Shown in pieces: positions 21,761 through 30,927 of a stretch of DNA of 64,000 nt. Under the pieces are notes generated by a model. The model did no database searches. It was not told the origin of the DNA and saw nothing but the letters and a program-made list of their open reading frames with translations. Within the stretch, counting starts at the first letter, position 1, and the number at the start of each line of letters is the position of its first letter. The DNA is from Tetraselmis striata (Eukaryota > Chlorophyta > Chlorodendrophyceae > Chlorodendrales > Chlorodendraceae), in the NCBI GenBank assembly GCA_006384855.1, contig VCJN01000126.1, positions 62,001 to 126,000 on the forward strand, written 5' to 3'. The translations under genes and the position numbers were made by a program.

Positions 21761-23199
21761 TTAGTTGCTGTCGCTGGAGGGGATGGGGGCCGGTTGGTAG
21801 TTCCGCTCATTTTCCCATGCCAGCTGTGCCATCATGGTGAGGCAGGACTTGGCATCCCGCTCGTCAATCGCCTCGTGCATGAAGTTGGCCCGGACCACAC
21901 GCTCCTGATCAAGTTGGCAAGGAAAGCATAACATCAGGATTCAGGCGCCAGCGTACAACTTCCCAAGACAGCATTGAGATCAGGTGATTCAAGGCAGAAG
22001 ATTGCGTCCATGTACCTCAGCTTTAATGATGGCACGGATATATACTCCAAGCTGATCAACCCATAGCAGCTCCGCGTCTGCTATCTGCGCACGCATTCAA
22101 TGTAAATAATCTCAGGTTTCAGTGGTGACAGTGTCAGTACTAAAACGCACGCAGTGTGCCAACAGAGTGGGGGCTAACTCACGTCGTCGATGGTAGCATC
22201 TTCTACCGCTCCACCTGTAATCCTTAGGATGTCCATCCTGCGGTCACTGCACAGCAGATAGGTGGAATGCCTGTCAGCCCAGCCTGGTTGCTACCTCCCT
22301 GCCTTTGCCGCTTTACATGCTTTCCCCCACAATTGAGGAATCCTGACCAGGACAGATAGTCGAGCTGGGACCTCACCTGTTCATGTACGCCACCAGGTCA
22401 GGCGCAAACTCAGCCAGGCCATCCGGCTGAGCCGCATTAAGCATTGCAACGTCAATCTCTTCAGCCTTGCACTCCTGCGACACACGATCGCCATGATTCA
22501 ATGGATTGGTCGTCGCTGAAGCAAGGAAGCAGCGCCGGCTTCCCGGGCACTTGAATGGAGAAAAGTACTTACCGATCCCAGGCCCCCAACATAAAAGGTG
22601 CGGGAGATGTTCAGCTTCATGAAGATGTCGTCCTCAGAAGGAGCATCAACGCCAACGGCAAACTGGCTGGCAGCGGCATGTCTCTCCTTTGCCTGGACCT
22701 GCTCCTCAGCAGAGATCTCTTCCACATTGCCGATGAGAGTGATGCGCGCCACAGATCGAACTGGCTGCAGGGGTGCGTGGATGAACAGACTGCAGCCACT
22801 GTTCGCCTGCAGGTTCTTTGTGTGAACCGCTGTACTACGCAGCCGCAGCACCGGAGCACCATCATCTGCCAGCACGTACGTCACGTACGTTCCCAGAGGA
22901 AATCCTGTGCCGTCAACAGTGCTCAGCGTGCCACTTCCGACCAGCTCAACAATCGTTTTCGCAGTCTGGGCAGAGGACGGGACGACTGCAGGTGCGGGCG
23001 CCACAGCCGCAGCCTGTACCAGTGCGCCGCGTGCCACTGCCCTTGTCGAGGGGGGTGCCCTCAAGGAGCTCATGCCGGGCAGGCTGATATGGAGCCGCGT
23101 AAGGCCACAAACAGGTGCACTGATGGAGGTCAGCGTAGCCCGACGAGGCGCTACAGCCGCGTGGATGCTGCGCGTAGTGGACTGTACGGACAGAGCCAT
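21761..23199 (-). CDS. Plastid FMN-binding split-barrel protein with DUF2470-like C-terminus
   Basis: Five exons in one frame: complement of 21761-21904, 22016-22084, 22183-22246, 22377-22474 and 22573-23199. Total is 1002 nt (333 residues), all introns are GT-AG and the phases agree. The first 65-75 residues are rich in Ala/Ser/Thr/Arg with no acidic cluster, a chloroplast transit peptide. The split-barrel domain follows (TAKTIVELVGSGTLSTVDGT, GFPLGTYVTYVLADDG, HTKNLQANSGCSLFIHAP), then a C-terminal domain (EFAPDLVAYMNSDRRMDILR, ADAELLWVDQLGVYIRAIIK). This layout matches the PNPOx-like/HugZ-like proteins and the glutamyl-tRNA reductase-binding protein of tetrapyrrole synthesis. Which of these it is cannot be settled by eye. 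DUF2470 usually has MNxDH; here the His is Arg. Confidence 0.9.
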
Positions 23200-23626
23200 G
23201 GTATCCCTTTTAGATTCCCTGGAGTAGGGAAAGCAGGAAAGGGCGCGCATGGCACAGTCAGAGGCGTCCAGCAACAAAGCCTTTGGTGCCCGCACAACAT
23301 GCAAGTGCAGTTGACATACTGATGTTGGATGGTTAATACCCCGACGGTGGGCATTATTCCTGGGCCACAGTCCGCTCTAGCAATACGGTCACCATTGCGC
23401 ACAGGGACGCCCTAGTGTACTGACACAGCAGAAAACCGCGGCCGCCGCTGCCGCGCATTTGTGACTGTCTCTTTGCAAGACATCCCGCCCAGCCCCAGAC
23501 AGCACGCGGCGCTGTGCCACTCTATGGGAGAAGTGATTCGATGGGTGTATTGCGCGGAGCGGCACCCTATCTAACGCCGTCGGATAAATCACGGAAGGTG
23601 GCCCTAACGTCGCGCGCGGAGGTAGA

Positions 23627-23654
23627 GGGGGGGGGGGGGGGGGGGGGGGGGGGG
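23627..23654 (+). repeat. poly(G) run, 28 nt
   Basis: Uninterrupted G run about 430 bp upstream of the flavoprotein start, so C-rich on that gene's sense strand. Confidence 0.95.
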
Positions 23655-24477
23655 TGTTGAGCTGGGTCGTGCGTCGTTGTGTCCGAGCACGATATACAAG
23701 AAACGAGCCACACGAGTTGGGATGGGATGCGTGCCTTAGCAAGCGGGACGCATCGAATACGTCACAAGAGTTAAGTGACAACAGTGTACCTTTAGGGGCT
23801 CGGCTCTGAGACGTAAGTATTTAGCTCGAAGGCTCCCGCGAGTGCGTCTGGTCGTGTAAGCGATCGCGGCTTGGGCGGACCCTTTGAGCGACGAGCCGCG
23901 AGCGAGGCTGGCGGTGGAGCGCCGCTGTTCGACGCCTGTTATTGTGATGGGTTTGGTTTATACACGGGGTAGAGTCGGGCGAAGGCGACGTACTGTTAGT
24001 GTCGACCTGCGGCGCGCGGAAGCGACCGCGGAGCCCCGGAACGGCGGAGTATGCAGTACGAGGGCTAGTACCTCGTAAATGTAGACGCTACATCCGGAGC
24101 GCCAGCTCGAGCGATTCGGTTCCGGCAGATTGGGTTCCCGAATCTACGCAACATCTAGATAGGGGGAATTGGGTTATTTCGAGGTCATCTGTAATAATCC
24201 CAATAAACATCCGATTGTCAAGACAAATACATTATGTAAACGCCCTCGCTCGATTTTGTATGTGCCATCCTGTCAATATACCATCATTGAAAGTACTAAA
24301 ATAAGATTATGTGAATGCCGAGCTGGCAGAAATCAGTTGAACCCCACTATGAGTGAAACAACCTGCAATTTGTACCCTAGCCTACTCGAGCCCTACCCCG
24401 TAACATGAATAAATAAGGTAAAACAAACCTGTGTCTCCGGCGATACGTATGACTTGGCTACTGCCCCGCATGTAGTA

Positions 24478-24560
24478 GCCATCTATAGCCACCTATAACC
24501 ACCATTAGCCATTATAGCCACCTGTAACCACCCATAGCCACCCATATAGGCCATAGCCAG
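24478..24560 (+). repeat. Minisatellite, unit about 10 bp (TATAGCCACC)
   Basis: About eight diverged copies of a TATAGCCACC / TATAACCACC unit in a row. Confidence 0.75.
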
Positions 24561-24785
24561 GCACCGCGATCGCGGGCGCCCGCTGTTGTGATCGCCGCCA
24601 GCGCGCGCCATAGTCTATCCTCTCGACGCAGATCTTAGCCCACGTCTGACCTCCGACCCAACTGCTTGCTGCTGCAAACACTCTTCCCCTCGGAGCCCCA
24701 GATAGACACTGTCTAACTCTACCATACGCATCCCCCTGGCGAGTCGCGGGGTAGACACGCAATCGTGCTCTTCGAAGGTACGAAC

Positions 24786-24808
24786 GTGTGTGTGTGTGTG
24801 TGTGTGTG
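24786..24808 (+). repeat. (TG)n microsatellite
   Basis: About eleven TG units. Confidence 0.9.
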
Positions 24809-25321
24809 AATCAAGAGGCGACCGGCAGTGGGTGTGCGCACCGTCCAGCTGCTCCGGTGCAGTGCGAGTAGGCAGCCTGTCGTGGCGCGGCTGTTGGCTG
24901 TGGGCGATCTGGAACCCTGTTGAGTGCTGGATGGAACGCAGTAACGGCAGCAGGTGGCGGGTGGCGGGCACAGGCCGCGCCTGAATTGCCAAAATACGGA
25001 TGGATGGAATGCAGCGCCCGACGAGGGCAATCTTCCCCGGCAGCCGATGCCGCCGCGCGCTGAGTGTCGCCTGCCTGCCGATGCCCGCAGGTTGGCGCCT
25101 ATCCAGCTCAGACGGCGCAGCATGTGGTTTTTCCGGAATTCTGCGCCTGAGGAGCCAAGCAGGTGTGCTGCTGGCCGGACGGAGCATGCATGGCTCAGGA
25201 ATGCACGAAGCCCTCTCTGGACACCGCCTGGTCTCATACACTAACCCGTTGCATGGTGTCTACATGGACCATTAGCAACGGGGGGGAGAGGGCGGAGGGG
25301 GACGCCGTCGATTAACGGCTC

Positions 25322-27873
25322 ATGTGGCGCCTTCGCAGCCCCTCAGACTCGCATCTGCAGTCGATCCGTTACCACGATGGCAAGCTGCAGCTTCTGGATC
25401 AGCGCCGCCTGCCCACGGAGTCCAAGTACATGCAGGTGAGAGAGCCTGCACTCCTGATCCTGCAGCTTGGAATGTCTGCAGCAAGATGGCATGCCGAGCC
25501 TAGTCCTGGAGTCTTCCCCGCCCTGCCTACACATGCTGCGTGCTGCCAGAGGCTTTTGATACTCACGCACGGGCGCATCGCGTATGGATGAGCAGATCCG
25601 CGATGTGGCTGGGGGCTGGAAGGCCATCAACCAGATGGCGGTGCGCGGAGCGCCAGCGATCGCCATCGCCGCAGCGCTCTCCCTGGCGGCAGACCTCTCC
25701 AGCAGAGGCGGCGGGAAGCAGTTCCCCAGCGCAAAGGCCGCCGCCGCCGCCATTCCATGAGAAGTTTGACTACCTTGTCACCAGGTACTGGCGCAAGCCT
25801 GGCTGGCCACATGGCATGCTGTGGATAACATGTAGTCTAGTATTGTGACCTCTCCACTCCTCCTGCCTCCTCCGATCATACATTTCCCCTTCAGCGCAAA
25901 ACAAGTGGCACGCACTGACACGTGGGTGGGGGATTGCGCATCGCACGGGGTGCAGCCGGCCGACCGCGGTGAACCTCAGCATCGCTGCAGCGGCCATCAA
26001 AGGCCTGGCGACCGAGGAGGCCGCAAAGGACGATGCCACAAGTGTCAGCACGGTCGCGGCGGTGGTCGCGGCCTGCGAGGCCATGATGGCGGATGACCTG
26101 GCGCAGAACCAGGTGTGGCACCCGCGGAGCAGTGGCTGCCCCCCCCCCCCCCCCCCCCCAAGCCTACTCACACATGGCCCATGGCGCATGCAGGCTATCG
26201 GCGAACACGGCGCAGATGCGCTGCTCAAGGCAGCTGCAGAGGCTGGCAGCAAACGGGAGGGCGGCGCGCTGCGCGTGATGACCATCTGCAACACCGGCAG
26301 CCTCGCCACCGCAGGCTACGGCACCGCACTGGGCGTCATTCGCTCGCTGCACGCGCGCGGCAAGCTGGAGCACGCCTATGCGTGCGAGACCCGGCCGTAC
26401 AACCAGGGTGCGCCCCGCGCCACAAGGGGGACCCTGGGGGTTGATGGTGGCTGGAAGGCCTCTTGTCGTTCCCGGCATGGTGCGCATGCACTGTGGCTTG
26501 TGTGGGCACAGCATTCAGGCAGCTGCTGGCAACCCCGGCGGCAGCGCTGTGGCAATGCCCGTGCGGATGTAGCTGCAGGTGCCGACACAGAACCCGTTAT
26601 TACAAGGCTCAAATTGGGCTTGCATGCAAGCTATTAAAAGAATATCCGCTATCGTTCCGCAATAATTTTGTCTAGGTTCGACCTCTGGCAGGTAGGGCAG
26701 ACTCTTCGTCGCATGGTCTTATTACCGTATCAGCCTCCGCAGTGTGGTAGTGGATGGGAAGCTACAATGGCAGAAGTGAGTCTGGGCGGACGGGCCGCCA
26801 CTCCGCTGGGAGAGGGAGGGCCCAGCAGAGTGGGGACATTGCGGATATTGGCGGCATTGTACCTGCCATTGCCTTAGGGATCCAGGTGCCTGTGCTCATG
26901 CACTCCATGGGACGTGACAGCGTGTGAGGCCTTTTCATCAAAGCAAGGGGCTCGAACAAGGGACAGCCCATGCATCAGAGTGATCATCTGTCTATGAGCT
27001 GATGCTGGCAGGCGATGCTATGCTCTATTGGCGACTGACTTGCTGCCCCGCTGTGCTCCTACCCCCCTATGCCAGGGTCGCGCCTGACTGCGTACGAGTT
27101 TGTGCACGACAAGCTACCGGCGACTCTCATCTGCGACTCTGCCGCGCCATCCCTGATGGCTGCCGGCAAGGTGGACGCGATAGTGGTGGGCGCAGACCGC
27201 ATCGCTGCCAACGGTGACACCGCCAACAAGGTGCTGCCCAACTGCGCATCTGCATAGTTCTCAACCCCGGGGGGGGGGGGGGGGGGGGGAGCAAAGCATA
27301 GTTTCACACACTGACAGACGCCCCGCCCCGTCCCAAGATTGGCACCATGATGTTGGCAGTCGCAGCTGCCCATTTCGGCATTCCGTTTTTCACGGCGGCC
27401 ACGCTCACCACGGTCGATCCCAACATGCCGGACGGCACGGGCATCCCTATCGAGGAGCGCTCATCGCAGGAAATCACCCACAGTGGCAGCCGCCGCGTGG
27501 CACCTGAGGGCATCCAGGTCATCCCCCGCAGCCCATGCGCGCCCCCACCGATGCTAACTCTAGCATACTGTCATTGCCGCTGTGTCTGGGTCAGCCCCGT
27601 GCAGCCCTCTGCCCTTAGCAACGACTCCACTCTGGGGTGCTGAAAAAGATGGCGAGACTGACTGGCCGCAACGCCGCGCTGTTGCAGGTTTTCAACCCTG
27701 CGTTCGATGTCACCCCGGCCACACTCATCCACGGCATCATCACCGAGCGCGGCGCCGCCGTGTCCAAGGGAAACTACGACATGGTCGCCTTCATGGCCGA
27801 GCATGGCGCTGCCCCCATGAAGAGCGCCCCCAAGCCGGCGACTGCCGACGGCGAAATTCGTGCAGTGGGAGAG
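25322..27873 (+). CDS. mtnA: Methylthioribose-1-phosphate isomerase moiety (N-terminal half of an MtnA-MtnK fusion)
   Basis: Converts 5-methylthioribose-1-phosphate to methylthioribulose-1-phosphate in the cytosolic methionine salvage (Yang) cycle. Exons: 25322-25435, 25596-25784, 25956-26112, 26194-26407, 27076-27230, 27338-27517, 27688-27873. Family landmarks in order: [18 protein letters not shown], then [29 protein letters not shown] across a splice, [20 protein letters not shown] (catalytic Cys), [28 protein letters not shown] (catalytic Asp), [17 protein letters not shown] and [20 protein letters not shown]. The family is about 350-390 residues and this half gives about 398. There is no stop after the last domain; the frame splices into MtnK. 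Exon 2 carries one extra base near 25750-25757, shifting the frame relative to the family; it may be a sequencing error or a real lesion. Introns hold C and G runs. Confidence 0.93.
26139..26159 (+). repeat. poly(C) run, 21 nt, intronic
   Basis: Begins 26 nt after the donor of mtnA exon 3. Confidence 0.95.
26585..26695 (+). repeat. Dispersed repeat copy in an mtnA intron
   Basis: Shares an ATTGGGCTTGCATGCAAGC core and about 90 bp of flanking similarity (GCTAT.GTTCCG, GTCTA..TT..ACCTC) with 28810-28920 in an intron of the MtnK half. The core is a near-palindrome (GCTTGCATGCAAGC). The 668-nt host intron is the longest in the gene, consistent with an insertion. Confidence 0.65.
27269..27289 (+). 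repeat. poly(G) run, 21 nt, intronic
   Basis: Lies in the intron after mtnA exon 5. One of the few intronic runs that is G on the sense strand. Confidence 0.95.
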
Positions 27874-28003
27874 GTCTGCGCTACCCTTCGTGCCGTCGGG
27901 GGACATCCTCGCGCAGCCATGATGCAGCTGCTTCCTGGGTCTCATTGCCTCAACAAGTGGAACCCAAATACTGAGGACTGCTGCTGTGCTGCCGCGACAA
28001 CAG

Positions 28004-30927
28004 GCGCTGACCGAGGAGAGCCTGAAGACATACATCTGTGAGCGTCCGGAACTGGTGCGGCGCGTGGGCCCGGTGGCGAGCAAGGAGGAGTGGGCGGTGA
28101 AGGAGGTCGGCGACGGCAATATCAACTTCGTGTACCTTGTGGAGGGGCCAAATGGCTCGCTGTGCGTCAAGCAGGCGCTGCCATTCGTGCGCTGCGTCGG
28201 GGAGTCGTGGCCGCTCACGCAGGAGCGCCTCAAGTTTGAGGTCGGCCCGCTATGCCCCCGCCGCCCACTCGGTGCCGGCTCCCAGTTACCCCGGCGACCC
28301 ATAACCGGGATCGCCTTTCGCATGTTAAGTCTAAATTTGCCAGTGTGTGCATCTGTAAGATGTACATCTTCATCATTCAATCACCACATCACATCTCAAC
28401 TATTATCACTGATGGACATGCTCCTTGATTTTGGTTGTGTATATCTGGTGTATATATACATACCCGAGATATAAACATATATATACATATATATCTGGTA
28501 TATTATGTTCCCTTGCCGCTCAACATGCATCGTTGACTTGTCGACAGGTGGAAGCAATGCACCTCGAGGCAAAATGGTGCCCGCAGCACGTGCCCGCTAT
28601 CTACGAGTACGACGCGGCAGAGTCCGTGATGGTGATGCAGTACCTCGCGCCGCCCCACACCATCCTCCGCCACAGCATGAACCAGGTGGGAACAGCTCGG
28701 TGCCACGCGAGGTCTCCGCACCCTGCGGATGCTGCTGCCTGCATTAGCGCGTCAATGCCGATAGTGCGCAGGCCATCGCTGACGCCAAGCTTATTTGGCA
28801 ATGCCGTCACACTCCTACGGGTGCGAACGTCATAAGCCTCAATTGGGCTTGCATGCAAGCCATAAAACATGTGCTATTGTTCCGATAAAGTCTCGTCTAA
28901 ATCTTACCTCCGACAGACATTGCAGCTTAGCACTTGCGGGGTTCTGGTTACCGCCCCCACACCCGTACTTTCGCTGGTATAGCAAAATTGCGAGTGCTGT
29001 TCAGCAGATCAGTGGCTAACTGTCAACCAGTAAGTAATTTGCGTAATGATGACCCCCACCAACCCCCATCTTCCGCCTTTGCCTGTTTCTACCTTGACAC
29101 TGAGCCTGGTCCCACTCTTGCATACTCAACAGGGCGTCATCTACCCCAAGATGGCGGCGCACCTGGCCGAGTTCATGGCCACCACCCTCTTCCGCTCCTC
29201 CTTCCTAGCGCAGCCCACAGAGACTTTCCGCTCAGCAGTGGCCGCCTTCACCAACACCACGATGTGCGCGCTCACAGAGCAGGTGGTCTTCACCGAGCCG
29301 CTCTTCGACGCCTCCAACAACGCCTTCCTGCGCCCCCAGATGGCGGACGAGGTGGCGGCGCTGTGGGCGGATGCGCCTGTCAAAGCCGCCGTCACCGCTC
29401 TCAAGCAGCGGTTCATCACCTCCACTCAGGCGCTCCTGCACGGCGACCTCCACACTGGCAGCGTCATGGTGCGCCATGCATGCCCCCTGTCTTTTCTCAT
29501 TGATTGTTAGCCGGCGCTGACCTGGGTTCCATGTGCTTTCTCTTCCTTTGCACAGGTGGGCCCCGAAACAACCTACGTCATTGACGCCGAGTTTGCGTTC
29601 TATGGACCCATCTTCTTCGATGTCGGCAAGTACCTCGGCAACCTGCTCCTCGCGTTCCTGTCCATCGACGGCCGTGCGACGGCTGAGGAGCCGCGCGCCG
29701 AACAGCGCCGCTGGGTGTTGGAGAGCATCGGCGAGGTGTGGCGCACCTTCTCCGCGCGCTTCGTGGAGCTGTGGACCGAGGAGGGCGCCGCGGTGCGTCG
29801 TTTGCTGCCTGACACCCCTGCCCAAGCAAGCCAGGTTGAGAATGGGTGCCCCGGGGGGTCCTGGCCTCGCCGCCCGGCATGCTCTCTTGTGATGTTACCT
29901 CCCGCAGCCCTGTTTGCCGTGAAGGTCTCAGATAGAGTTCTCATCCTCGACGACTACGCCATCCTATACATCAGCTCTCCCTCAGCGCAGCGGGATGCCG
30001 AGTGCAGCATCCTCGCGTCCATCCTAAACCAATGGCCTCACATCATCGCCACGATGATGTTGTGGTAGCTTTGGAGTAGCGCCGTCGATGATGGTCTTTC
30101 TGCTGCAACTCTACCGGCAAACTTGCATCACGCGCGATTCAGCAAGTGCATAGAGGACCGCAACGAGCATCCGAAAGTCGTTTCCCCTGGCATGCAGCTT
30201 GGGCTTGGTTTGCTGACACGGTTGCCATGTGTACCGCGTAGGGTGGCATGGTGCCGGCAGAAGTTTTTGGAGCCGAGGCTCCTGCAGGCCCCGCGGCCCT
30301 GCAGGCCTACCAGTCGCACTTCATGGAGCAGCTGTTCGACGACTGCGTCAAGATGATGGGCGTCACCATCGTGCGCTGCCCCCCCCCCCCCCCCCCCCCC
30401 ACACACACACACCCATCACCTCCATCCTCCCACGCCCTCATACCCTCCATGCGCTCACCCCCTCCCGCCGCCCGGCGCGTCACAAGGTTGGGACATTCCC
30501 TGCCCTGGCGGACGCTGGCGTAGGGAGGCAGTCATTGTTGAGCCGCTGCCTTGCTGTTTGTGATTGTGGGACGACGTGCGTTATATCGAACGCTATGATG
30601 CGCCCAGCCATGCTCCTGTTGCTTCCTCGTCTGGCAAGACCGAGAGGGGTCAATGAGTGCACCAGACTGGACACTTGCCGGAGCGCAGGTCTGAGGCTGG
30701 GGTCCATGTGCTTGCCGCTCCCTTGTCAGATTCGCCGCACGGTGGGCCTCGCTGGCGTGGCCGACATGAGGGACATCGCCGACAGCGACGTGCGCGCCGT
30801 CTGCGAGCGGCGTGCGCTCCGCCTGGCGCGCAAGCTGCTCCTGCAGCCCTTCTCTTCCATCGAGGCAGTTGTGGATGCTGCGGACAAGGAGCGCCAAGAT
30901 GGCGCCACCCCCTACTTCGCCCTTTAG
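28004..30927 (+). CDS. mtnK: Methylthioribose kinase moiety (C-terminal half of an MtnA-MtnK fusion)
   Basis: ATP-dependent kinase that makes methylthioribose-1-phosphate, the substrate of the MtnA half. Exons: 28004-28240, 28548-28685, 29133-29468, 29556-29792, 30242-30370, 30730-30927. All junctions are phase 0 with GT-AG introns. Landmarks match plant MTK: AVKEVGDGNINFVYLVEGPN (Gly-rich loop), LCVKQALPFVRCVGESWPLT, HVPAIYEYD, ALTEQVVFTEPL, ALLHGDLHTGSVM (catalytic HGDLH), VIDAEFAFYGPIFFDVGKYL (metal-binding; plants read DPEF, here DAEF), then RRTVGLAGVADMRDIADSDV and CERRALRLARKLLL to the stop. Length is about 424 residues, as in plants. No ATG lies in frame upstream of the first exon before a stop at about 27920, so the half depends on splicing from mtnA exon 7. 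The joined protein would be about 822 residues. Confidence 0.93.
28425..28500 (+). repeat. TA-rich imperfect microsatellite in an mtnK intron
   Basis: TATATACATA-type repeats with an internal inverted arrangement (ATATCTGGTATAT occurs twice). Confidence 0.6.
28810..28920 (+). repeat. Dispersed repeat copy in an mtnK intron
   Basis: Second copy of the 26585-26695 repeat with the same near-palindromic core, in the same orientation. Confidence 0.65.
30379..30400 (+). repeat. poly(C) run, 22 nt, intronic
   Basis: Begins eight bases after the GT donor of the penultimate mtnK exon and is followed by a short (CA)n. Confidence 0.95.

Larger units (their letters stand above)
23200..25321. other. Intergenic region between the minus-strand flavoprotein and the plus-strand MtnA-MtnK gene
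   Basis: A divergent pair of start codons 2.1 kb apart, so promoters of both genes should lie here. No TATA or known motif is clear. It contains a 28-nt G run (23627-23654), a 10-bp minisatellite (about 24478-24560) and a (TG)n tract (24786-24808). ORFs at 24.6-25.2 kb on both strands are GC-rich overlaps without a domain. Confidence 0.5.

Noticed and set aside
24615-25241. A 208-codon minus-strand ORF upstream of mtnA
   Set aside because: GC-rich overlap with several other open frames, contains a translated TG repeat and no domain.
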